A model generated the notes under the pieces. The model was given only the letters and a program-made list of their open reading frames with translations, searched no databases and was not told the origin of the DNA. The position numbers were made by a program, and so were the translations under genes. From NCBI GenBank assembly GCA_009839505.1, contig VXPO01000161.1:1-41351 (forward strand): a DNA stretch of 41,351 nt, in the 5' to 3' direction. This document shows positions 16,964 through 24,343 of this stretch, piece after piece. Positions within the stretch are counted from its first letter, which is position 1. Each line of letters starts with the position of its first letter. Source of the DNA: Gammaproteobacteria bacterium (GTDB taxonomy: Bacteria > Pseudomonadota > Gammaproteobacteria > Pseudomonadales > Azotimanducaceae).

Positions 16964-18582
16964 GACCCAGGCGGCATCCAGAGATTGGTCGTGGTGTCGA
17001 ACTTCCAACCACGCTCACGCAACAATTGCCGTTCTGCATTTAGAAACACGCCCCTTTTGTCACCTGGTGATGCATCGCGTATCGGACGGTTCCGCCTCAT
17101 CTCCTGCCTCAATACACCCGAGTTCTGACGCCAGTTCAGCTTATCATTGTATTGGTTCGGTAGCCGACCAAGTAGAGACCGCTCATTTGAAGGTAGGTTC
17201 TGTAGGTCTTTGGTTCGACCGATAACGACTCGTACTTCCGCAGGCGCCCGGAGCGCCCGTGGCAACCCTGCCGCATTACGGACCAACGGGCCACCGGCCA
17301 CCCCAGCGCCGAGCATGACGGTGGCATCACTGAACACCTCTGCCACTTCCTTGACCGACGTCCCGTCGCACCCACCGGCTCCGTGGATGCGCTCGCAGTT
17401 ATCCCTCAACTCCTTGTACTTTCGTTCGAAGTGCCTGTTCAACCATCGCCTCAACATGTCTACGAGCTTTCCGAGCGGCGCGTCCGCAGGCCCCGACTCC
17501 TGGTTGCCCGGCGAGAGCGTCGTCGGCGACAACGTCCACACGACGTCCGGCGGCCCGACCTGGAGGGTCACGATCCAACCGTCCGAGAAGGTCACGGCAT
17601 CCTCGAACGAGCCGCCATCGTCGTCCGAATCGTCCACGCCCAGGCTCAGGCCGCCGACGCTGACGGATACCCGCTGGCCCCACTGGACCGAGATGGAGAA
17701 CGGCAGGTGGAACGACAGACCCTGCGTCCACAGCGTCGCCGCCCACGGCGTGAATCCGCCGCCGCCCCCGCCGGGAAGTCCGCCCCCCTGCCCCGCGCAC
17801 GGCATGGACTGGTGGTAGCAGTACCCCGTCGGGTCGGTGCGCGACATCGGGCTGTTGCCGACGTACGAGTACGGGTTCCAGCCCTGCCCGGACCAGGGCT
17901 CCGAGACCACGGGGTCGGGGCTCAGGAAGCGCCCCAGGCGCGGGTCGTATAGGCGTCCGTTCATGTGCACGAAGCCGGTGCGGTCCAGCGTCTCGTGCCC
18001 CGTGAACCCGGCCCGGGTCCGGCCCGCGTCCTGGCCCGCGGCGAGCGCCCGCGCCTCCGCCGCCGGCAGCCGCGCGGTCCAGTCGGCCCTGCGCCGCGCG
18101 CCGTACGGGTCGTGCGCCAGGGCGAGGAGCTCCGCCCCCGCGGCGTCGGTGACCGCGGCGGGCGAGCCCAGGTGGTCGGCGTGCACGTACTCGAACGCCG
18201 GGGTCGACGTCGCCGACGTGCGCACCGCCAGCACCGGCCCGATGCGCGTCTTCTCCACCCAGGGGTGCGCGGCGAAGGCGTCGCCCGCCACCCGCTCGGT
18301 CGCGCCGGCCCGGAGAATCTCCGCCGAGCGCGTGCGCTCGGCGCCGTCGACCGTCTCCCGCCACGCGGTCCGCCGGAGGTAGCGCTCCCCCGACGGCCCG
18401 TAGCGGAACGCGTCGCGCGCGGTGGGCGCGGGGTCCGTCTTCGACGCGCCCACCGTGATCCGCGCCGGCAGGCCGCCCCGGCCGTCCCACTCGACGAACA
18501 CGTCGTCCCCCGACGCCGCGTCGTAGCGCACGACCTGCCCGCCGGCGTCGTACGCGAACGTGGTCGCCCGGCCGTCCAGCAC
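16960..18582 (-). CDS. Rhs repeat-associated core, 3' part, with C-terminal toxin domain
   Basis: Residues 1-249 of this 540-residue frame are YD-repeat core. They end in the Rhs hallmark (TGFVHMNGRLYDPRLGRFLS, GWNPYSYVGNSPMSR) and DPTGY at residues 250-254. The 286 residues after DPTGY are the variable tip: a Gly-rich linker, a possible hydrophobic stretch (SDATVMLGAGVAGGPLV), and a terminal domain with VVIGRTKDLQNLP, NWRQNSGVLRQEM, RPIRDASPGDKRG and LNAERQLLRERGWKF. I have seen this W..N...G.PIRD pattern at the ends of other Rhs/CDI-type proteins, but I cannot name its activity. The frame is separated by a one-base shift near 18600 from the rest of the core upstream. The TGA at 16960-16962 overlaps the immunity gene start. 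Confidence 0.8.
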   Translation of the reverse strand: MLDGRATTFAYDAGGQVVRYDAASGDDVFVEWDGRGGLPARITVGASKTDPAPTARDAFRYGPSGERYLRRTAWRETVDGAERTRSAEILRAGATERVAGDAFAAHPWVEKTRIGPVLAVRTSATSTPAFEYVHADHLGSPAAVTDAAGAELLALAHDPYGARRRADWTARLPAAEARALAAGQDAGRTRAGFTGHETLDRTGFVHMNGRLYDPRLGRFLSPDPVVSEPWSGQGWNPYSYVGNSPMSRTDPTGYCYHQSMPCAGQGGGLPGGGGGGFTPWAATLWTQGLSFHLPFSISVQWGQRVSVSVGGLSLGVDDSDDDGGSFEDAVTFSDGWIVTLQVGPPDVVWTLSPTTLSPGNQESGPADAPLGKLVDMLRRWLNRHFERKYKELRDNCERIHGAGGCDGTSVKEVAEVFSDATVMLGAGVAGGPLVRNAAGLPRALRAPAEVRVVIGRTKDLQNLPSNERSLLGRLPNQYNDKLNWRQNSGVLRQEMRRNRPIRDASPGDKRGVFLNAERQLLRERGWKFDTTTNLWMPPGS

Positions 18583-19786
18583 CGCCGACGCCAGCCGCGC
18601 CGCCGGTCTTCGGCTTCAGGTTGCCGAGCGCGTCGTAGCCGTAGGCCAGCGTCCGGGCCGGGCCGGCCAGGCGCGTCGTCGCGCCCGTCAGCCGGCCGAG
18701 GGCGTCGTGGACGAACGTCTCGCCGACCGTCCCGCGCGTGCGACCCTCCAGCAGCCCGTCGCTGCGCCACGCGTCCGTCTCCGCCTGGAAGGTCGGCGAC
18801 ATGCCCAGCGTCGTCGAGATCCCCGTCACCCGGCCCGTCGCCGGGTCGAACGTCCGCGTCGTCGACACCCCGTTGCCGTACGTCTCCCCGGTCGGGTTGC
18901 CCCACGCGTCCGCCCCCGCGTAGGTCACCAGCGCCGCCGCGCCGTGCTTCAGCTTCCACAGGTAGCCGCGGGCGTTGTACTCGTAGTCCACCGCGACCCC
19001 CGAGGCGTGCGTCGTGCGGGCCGGCCGGCCGGTCGCGTCGTAGGTCTGCCCGCGGGTGAACGTCTCCGTGCTCGTCGCCGTCGGGCGCACCGTCGTGGTC
19101 GCCGCCGTCGGCCGCGCGTCGGCGTCGTAGGCGTAGGTCTCTTCGTACTCCACCGCCGTCGTGGCGCCGTCGTCGTAGCTGCGCCCCGCCGGCAGGCCGA
19201 CCGCCGCCGTGTCCCACGTCCAGGACGCCGTTCCGCCGCCGGGGTCGGTCCGCGTCCGCGGCCGCCCCAGCAGGTCGTGCGTCCACGCGGTGACGCCGCC
19301 GCGGCCGTCCGTCGCCCTGCGCAGTTCGCCCAGCGCCGTGTGTTCGAACGACCGCGTCCCGAAGTCCGGGCCCGTCGCCGAGTCGCGGTTCCCGGCCGCG
19401 TCGTGGACGAAGCTCGTCGTGTGGTCGTCCGTCCCGTTCTCGACGGTCACCGTCTTCAGCAGGCCGCCGCCGTCGTAGGCGTAGCGCGCCTCGGACCGCC
19501 CGTCCGCCGTCCCGTCCGGGTTCTCCGCCGACTCCACCAGGTCGCCCAGGACGTCGTACGTCAGCACGCGTTTGCGCGTGCCCCGCGGCGCCGTGCCGTC
19601 GGCGACCGTCACCGTCTCCACCACCGTCGCCGCGACCCGGTGGTTGGCGGCGTCCGCCGCGTAGGTCACCTCCACCGCGCCGCCGCCCGCGCGGTCGAGC
19701 CTCGTCAGCCGGCCCCGGACGTCGTGCGCGTGCCGTTCGAAGTGCCGGTCCCCGCCCGTGTGGTACGGCGCGCTCGCGCACGCCAC
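18583..19786 (-). pseudogene. Rhs core, 5' part, frameshifted and lacking its N-terminus
   Basis: Minus-strand YD-repeat core begins around HFERHAHDVRGRLTRLD and runs through RKRVLTYDVLGDLVE, FVHDAAGNRDSATG and VTGISTTLGMSPTF to YGYDALGNLKPKTGG. There it leaves the frame of the following part. A net change of one base around 18595-18605 (TGGARLASAVLDG in the other frame) restores it. No secretion or SpvB-like N-terminal region precedes it; the only plausible start is GTG 19786. An unrelated plus-strand gene begins within 100 bases. It is therefore a 5'-truncated, frameshifted gene, unless the shift is a sequencing error. Confidence 0.75.
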
Positions 19787-19876
19787 CAGGCCCCGGGCCA
19801 AGGTCAACGCTTTTCTTTTGTTATGCTCGCCCCATCGCGGGTTCCGGCGTTCGGGACCCTGCGGCGGCGCGCGCCC

Positions 19877-20650
19877 ATGGACATCTCCGCAGTACAAAGG
19901 GAGATCGAGTCCGCCCTGCGGCGGGAGGGGCTCTCGCGGGCCGCAGCGTCCCGGCTCGCTCAGGGCAACCCCAGCCTCGTCAAGAACATCATGAACGGCC
20001 ATGCGCCGCGCCTCGACTCGCTCGCCCGCCTCGCCGAGGTGCTCAACCTCGACCTCTACTTCGGTCCGCCGCGCAACACACCCGCACCCGCGGAGACAGC
20101 GGCCACGCCGGCGGATCGACCCGTACCAGGGCCGGCCGCCCCCGACCCGGACGCCCACGACGTCCTCGCCGCTATCCGCGCCCTCAACCGGGTCGTCCAC
20201 GCGCTCGGTCCCACCGCCGGGCGCGCGCCCACGGCACCCGCTCGGGCGGCGGCCGATGGCGACCGCCTGCACGCCGTCGGCGACCGCTGGTTCCGCGACG
20301 ACTGGATGCGCCGTCGCGGACTCGACCCCTCGGTATGCCGCCTCGCTGAGGTGACGGGCTCGGCGATGGAGCCCACTCTCCCGGACGGCACCGTCGTCCT
20401 CGTCGACCGTGCCGACCGCGACCCGCAGCCCATGTCCGTCTACCTGCTGCGCCTCGTGGACGGGCAACGGGTGCGCCGCCTCGGCCTCGAGGGCAACCGC
20501 TGGCGCATGCTCGGCGACCATCCGCGCTGCCCACCAATCGACCTGCCGGACAACGCGCGCATTGTCGGCCGCGTGGCGTGGTCGGCCCGCGAGCACCCCG
20601 CCGACGGCCGTGACGGCCTCTTGAGCGCGGGATGCGGAAACCGTCGTTAG
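19877..20650 (+). CDS. S24/LexA-like helix-turn-helix regulator
   Basis: The 257-residue product has an N-terminal helix-turn-helix (GLSRAAASRLAQGNPSLVKN, then SLARLAEVLNLDLYFG), a Pro/Ala-rich linker, and a C-terminal S24 peptidase-like domain. The nucleophile-type serine is in VTGSAMEPTLPDGTVVLVD. The segment that normally carries the catalytic lysine reads GQRVRRLGLEGN, with arginine in its place, so self-cleavage is doubtful. ATG 19877 is chosen over ATG 19823 because the latter lies in a TATGCT (-10-like) sequence. The gene is divergent from the truncated Rhs core, about 90 bases away. Phage-type repressor origin is possible. Confidence 0.85.
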   Translation: MDISAVQREIESALRREGLSRAAASRLAQGNPSLVKNIMNGHAPRLDSLARLAEVLNLDLYFGPPRNTPAPAETAATPADRPVPGPAAPDPDAHDVLAAIRALNRVVHALGPTAGRAPTAPARAAADGDRLHAVGDRWFRDDWMRRRGLDPSVCRLAEVTGSAMEPTLPDGTVVLVDRADRDPQPMSVYLLRLVDGQRVRRLGLEGNRWRMLGDHPRCPPIDLPDNARIVGRVAWSAREHPADGRDGLLSAGCGNRR

Positions 20651-20660
20651 CTGTTTCCCA

Positions 20661-21305
20661 TTGAGTCCCGGTCGCCGTTCAACCACAACCCTCTGGGGCG
20701 CGGGCACGTCCCGGACGCTTCGAGCGCATTGGGCACTTGCGGAACTCGGTGTCGAGTACGTCTCGAAACCCATCCGTCCGCGCACGGGCGAGACGCAGAC
20801 CGCTGAGTTCCTCGCTCTCAACCCCAAGGAGAAGGTTCCCGTCCTGGTGGACGGGGATCTTGTGCTGACCGAGAGCGCCGCCATCGTCACCTACCTCGGC
20901 GACCGCTACGGCGGGCTGACCCCCGAGCCGGCCAGCGTTGAGCGGGCACGCTACAACGAGTGGCTGTCCTACATCCTGATGGAGTTGGATGCGCACACGC
21001 TCTACGTCATGCGCAAGCACGGCGACCTTAAACATCTCTACGGCGAGGCTCCCGCCGCCATGGATGCGGCTCGCGCGGGATTCGAGAAGCAGTTGCGCTG
21101 GGCAAGGCCCCGTATCGAGGCCGGCGACTACCTAGTGGGCGAGGGGTTTACCGGCGTCGACATCCTGATGACGACCTGCCTGGACTGGGCGGTTGCCTAC
21201 GGCTTCGAGCTTGCCGAGCCGTTTCTCGCATACCTTGCACGCCAGCATCGGCGGCCGGCGTTCATGGAGGCGACCCGGCGCAACTCGTCGTCAACCACTC
21301 CATGA
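20661..21305 (+). CDS. Glutathione S-transferase family protein
   Basis: The 214-residue product has the normal GST length. The N-terminal thioredoxin-like domain (TTTLWGAGTSRTLRAHWALA, NPKEKVPVLVDGDLVLTESA) contains the cis-proline VPVL and the Glu-Ser glutathione-binding pair. The helical C-terminal domain contains GDYLVGEGFTGVDILMTT. The start is TTG 20661, ten bases after the regulator stop; no ATG or GTG is available upstream of the conserved part. The last 44 bases overlap the convergent esterase gene. The substrate is unknown. Confidence 0.9.
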   Translation: MSPGRRSTTTLWGAGTSRTLRAHWALAELGVEYVSKPIRPRTGETQTAEFLALNPKEKVPVLVDGDLVLTESAAIVTYLGDRYGGLTPEPASVERARYNEWLSYILMELDAHTLYVMRKHGDLKHLYGEAPAAMDAARAGFEKQLRWARPRIEAGDYLVGEGFTGVDILMTTCLDWAVAYGFELAEPFLAYLARQHRRPAFMEATRRNSSSTTP

Positions 21306-22371
21306 TCCGCGGGTTTTCGTCCCGGGGATAGGTGTGCGAGAGATCGTCGATCTCGCGATAGGTCACGCGGGCGCCGGCGGCGGCCAGTGCCTCGTTGGCC
21401 GTGCGCGCGATCTCGACCGGGAACATCCAGTCGAGAACGCCGTGCATGAGATAGACCGACAGCGCGCGCAGTCGCTCCCGCGTGGTCCCTTCGAGCAGCA
21501 TTGGGTGGAAGCTCGCCGAACTGGGCGCCAGATGCGTGAACGGTGAGTCCTCGCGCAGGCCCGAGACGTAGCAGAACGTGCCACCGTCGCTCATGCCGGT
21601 GAGCAGCAGCCGCTCGGGATCGATGTTGTAGTGATCCCGAAGGCGCCCCACGAAGTTCTCGATGTTGGGGGTGTCGATGTCCGGGCCCATGAGCGACCAG
21701 GTCCGTTCGCGGGCGGTGGGGCTGAGCAGGATGGCACCGTGGGTACGAGCACTGGTCAGCCAGGTCATGAGAAAGTCGCGGCCGTGGCCCGAACCGCCGT
21801 GCAGGGCGACGATCAACGGATGCGCGTGGTCTGGATCGTAGTACTCGGGAATGTACAACGAGAATCCGCCCCTCGAACCCTTGTCGTTGTTCGCGTGGAT
21901 CACTCCCACTTCGGCCCGGGTCGTGTCGGCTTGGGCCAGTCGCTTCAGGAGTTCTGCATCCTCGCGACGTTGGGGTTCGACGAAGAACCGGCTGACCGGC
22001 CCCAGCATCGCCGCGACCGGGTACAGGGCTTCCAAGGCACGGGTCTGGTGGCCCATGGCCCGGTAGGCCGACATGGCCCCGTCGGCTTCGCGGGCCGCGT
22101 CGGCGAGCCCCTCGAGAGCCTTGAGGACTTCCTCTGAAGCACGCAGGACGTGCTCCTCGAAGGGCTTGAGGTGTTCAGGGAAGTCGGTCTGCCGGAACCG
22201 TTCGAGGCCCTCACGGACCGGATGTTCGCCGCCGGCGACCGCTTCCGCCAACGCGGACAGGTTCGGCGGGTGCAGGCGGCGACCGACCCAGGCGAGCGCA
22301 TCCAGGGCGGTCATGATCGGTGGCACCAGAGCGCTGATCGCATCCACCAGGTGGTCGTTGTCGTCGGACAC
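21262..22371 (-). CDS. Phospholipase/carboxylesterase-like alpha/beta hydrolase
   Basis: The 369-residue product is longer than simple carboxylesterases because of a helical N-terminal region of about 150 residues (LRASEEVLKALEGLADAARE). The hydrolase domain has the oxyanion-hole segment PLIVALHGGSGHGRDFL. The nucleophile elbow is LLTGMSDGGTFCY, the acid is probably in LMHGVLDWMFPV, and the histidine is in DDLSHTYPRD. It probably cleaves an ester or acts as a depolymerase. It diverges from the VOC gene, with a short inverted repeat between them. Confidence 0.88.
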   Translation of the reverse strand: MSDDNDHLVDAISALVPPIMTALDALAWVGRRLHPPNLSALAEAVAGGEHPVREGLERFRQTDFPEHLKPFEEHVLRASEEVLKALEGLADAAREADGAMSAYRAMGHQTRALEALYPVAAMLGPVSRFFVEPQRREDAELLKRLAQADTTRAEVGVIHANNDKGSRGGFSLYIPEYYDPDHAHPLIVALHGGSGHGRDFLMTWLTSARTHGAILLSPTARERTWSLMGPDIDTPNIENFVGRLRDHYNIDPERLLLTGMSDGGTFCYVSGLREDSPFTHLAPSSASFHPMLLEGTTRERLRALSVYLMHGVLDWMFPVEIARTANEALAAAGARVTYREIDDLSHTYPRDENPRIMEWLTTSCAGSPP

Positions 22372-22398
22372 GGTCCGGCCGTTCTGCGGCTGAGATGC

Positions 22399-22412
22399 CT
22401 AGGTTATCCTAG
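22399..22412. promoter_or_regulatory. Short inverted repeat, possible operator
   Basis: CTAGG-TTAT-CCTAG is a perfect 5-bp inverted repeat in the 76-base spacer between the divergent esterase and VOC genes. The contained TTATCCT could also serve as a -10. The symmetry is seen directly; the operator role is a guess. Confidence 0.3.
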
Positions 22413-22447
22413 TGGTAAGGGTCTATGACCTCGCGATGGGGACGTAC

Positions 22448-23308
22448 ATGAACGGTAAGCGGCGGGCGTTCGACCGGACCGAAGAGGATTTCGGCAACGT
22501 CCTCAACATGGAACACATCAACCTGACCGTCCCGGATCAGCAGGTGGCGGCACTCTTCTACGTGAGCGGCTTGGGCTTCACCCGCGATCCGTTCATCGAC
22601 TTCGGCACATTCAACATGTGGATCAACGTCGGCGAGCAGCAGTTCCACCTGCCGAAACGGGACGCGCAGAAGTTCCGCGGCCACATCGGCGTGGTGGTGC
22701 CCGACCTCGACGATCTGAAGCGCCGTCTCGACTTCATCGACCGCCCCATGCAGGGCACCGAGTTCTCGCGCGAAGAGAAGAACGACCACATCGCGCTGCG
22801 TTGCCCTTGGGGCAACGACATTCGCGCCTACGGGCCAGGATTCGGCACCAGTCTCGGCATTCCCTTCGCATCCATCGACGTACCTCGGGGCACGGCGGAT
22901 GGCATCACCCGGTTCTACAACGAGGTTCTCGAGTCGCCGGCCGCCACCCGCGACGATGACGACGGCAAGCGCGCGGAAGTGACCATGGGAGCCAACCAGC
23001 GGCTGATCTTCAAGGAAACCGACGACGAGATTCCCGACTACGACGGCCACCACGTCGCCATCTACGTGGCGAACTTCTCCGGACCACACGCCGCACTCGC
23101 AGAGCGGGATCTCATCACCGAGGAGTCGGACCAGCACCAGTACCGCTTCCAGGACATCGTGGATCCATCGAGCGGCGAACACCTGACCGAGATCGAGCAC
23201 GAGGTGCGCAGCCTTCACCACCCGATGTTCAAGCGCAACCTGGTCAACCGCAACCCGGCGCAGACGTTCGGGAACTACGCCCAGGGCCGCGACGCGTTCG
23301 TTCCCTAA
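22448..23308 (+). CDS. Two-domain VOC (glyoxalase/dioxygenase superfamily) protein
   Basis: The 286-residue product has two vicinal-oxygen-chelate domains. The first runs through MEHINLTVPDQQVAALFYVS, QQFHLP and GHIGVVVPDLDDLKRRLDFI. The second includes GIPFASIDVPRGTADGITRF and DYDGHHVAIYVANFSGPHA. Metal ligands are probably the His in MEHINL and the His/Glu of later strands. A Shine-Dalgarno-like GGGGA lies seven bases before ATG 22448; ATG 22436 and GTG 22412 are alternatives. The substrate is not inferable. The gene ends about 200 bases before the CbbQ-like gene, with a repeat in between. Confidence 0.88.
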   Translation: MNGKRRAFDRTEEDFGNVLNMEHINLTVPDQQVAALFYVSGLGFTRDPFIDFGTFNMWINVGEQQFHLPKRDAQKFRGHIGVVVPDLDDLKRRLDFIDRPMQGTEFSREEKNDHIALRCPWGNDIRAYGPGFGTSLGIPFASIDVPRGTADGITRFYNEVLESPAATRDDDDGKRAEVTMGANQRLIFKETDDEIPDYDGHHVAIYVANFSGPHAALAERDLITEESDQHQYRFQDIVDPSSGEHLTEIEHEVRSLHHPMFKRNLVNRNPAQTFGNYAQGRDAFVP

Positions 23309-23409
23309 GAAGCTCTGAGCAAGTGAGCGATCAAATCCATGCCCGTAGCGCCCCAAAGCCCGGCGCCGGGACGAGGACGCGCAAGGAACAAATGCGGATG
23401 CTCGGGGCC

Positions 23410-23495
23410 GTAGGGGCGGGGCTTGTCCCCACCCGTGTCGACCATTCGCAGCGGTGCGTGGCACGAAGAAGGGCGACCACAAGGGTCGCCCCTAC
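23410..23495. repeat. Family-B REP/BIME-like inverted pair, copy 1
   Basis: GTAGGGGCGGGGCTTGTCCC starts at 23410, and an oppositely oriented unit GGGCGACCACAAGGGTCGCC starts at 23471 and ends in CCTAC at 23495. The right unit itself folds (GGGCGACC with GGTCGCCC). It occupies most of the 196-base gap after the VOC gene and supplies the sequence just before the CbbQ-like start. Confidence 0.8.
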
Positions 23496-23504
23496 GGGAC
23501 GGTA

Positions 23505-24320
23505 GTGGACAAACCAGCCGTCGCGGCGAGTGAGCCCTACTATCTTCCGCTCGCCGACGAGGTAGCCGAGTTCGAGGCCGCCTACGCGAGTCGGTTGCCG
23601 GTGTTGCTCAAGGGGCCCACAGGATGCGGCAAGACGCGGTTCGTGGAGCACATGACCTGGCGGCTGTTCGGCGGCGACGAGGTCGACGACCACCTGGTGA
23701 CCGTGTCGTGCCACGAGGATCTGACCGGCACCGACCTGGTGGGCCGCTACCTCTTGAAGGGCGATGAGACGGTCTGGCAGGACGGCCCGCTGACCCAGGC
23801 GGTGCGCGAAGGGTCCCTCTGCTACCTGGACGAGATCGTCGAGGCGCGCAAGGACACGACGGTGCTCATCCACTCGCTCACCGACCACCGCCGGGTGCTG
23901 CCCATCGACAAGACCGGCGACCTGGTCCACGCCCACCCCGACTTCCTGCTCGTCATCTCGTACAACCCCGGTTACCAGAGCATCCTCAAGGATCTGAAGA
24001 CGAGTACGCGGCAGCGCTTCGTGAGCCTCACCTTCGACTATCCGGACGAAGCCCGCGAAGCCGAGATCATCGCCCACGAGAGCGGCGTCGCGTCCGAGGT
24101 CGCCCGTCGCCTGGCAGCGACCGGCGCCAAGGTACGCAATCTTCGCGAACACGGTTTCCGCGAGGGCGTCAGTACGCGGTTGCTGATCTATGCCGGCGAG
24201 CTCATCCAACGCGACATCGAACCCCGGCGTGCCGCCGAGATCGCCATCGTCGAGGCGGTGTCCGACGACCCCCACGTACAGGAGGCGGTCGCCGGCATCG
24301 TCGACGTCGTCTGGCCCTGA
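23505..24320 (+). CDS. CbbQ/NorQ-type MoxR AAA+ ATPase
   Basis: CbbQ-type ATPases work with a VWA-domain partner (CbbO/NorD) as a chaperone that remodels metalloenzymes such as RuBisCO or nitric oxide reductase. The 271-residue product shows Walker A in [16 protein letters not shown], Walker B in [20 protein letters not shown], and the family's [13 protein letters not shown] and [22 protein letters not shown] 23505 is chosen because everything upstream in frame is repeat DNA. The VWA partner follows directly. No RuBisCO or nor gene is in the window, so the client is unknown. Confidence 0.92.
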   Translation: MDKPAVAASEPYYLPLADEVAEFEAAYASRLPVLLKGPTGCGKTRFVEHMTWRLFGGDEVDDHLVTVSCHEDLTGTDLVGRYLLKGDETVWQDGPLTQAVREGSLCYLDEIVEARKDTTVLIHSLTDHRRVLPIDKTGDLVHAHPDFLLVISYNPGYQSILKDLKTSTRQRFVSLTFDYPDEAREAEIIAHESGVASEVARRLAATGAKVRNLREHGFREGVSTRLLIYAGELIQRDIEPRRAAEIAIVEAVSDDPHVQEAVAGIVDVVWP

Positions 24321-24343
24321 CCGCGCTCGCCGACATCGACCGG

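Noticed and set aside
18560-19876. Plus-strand frame continuous with the S24-like regulator
   Set aside because: This part is antisense to the Rhs core; the regulator begins at 19877 by its helix-turn-helix and the upstream -10-like sequence.
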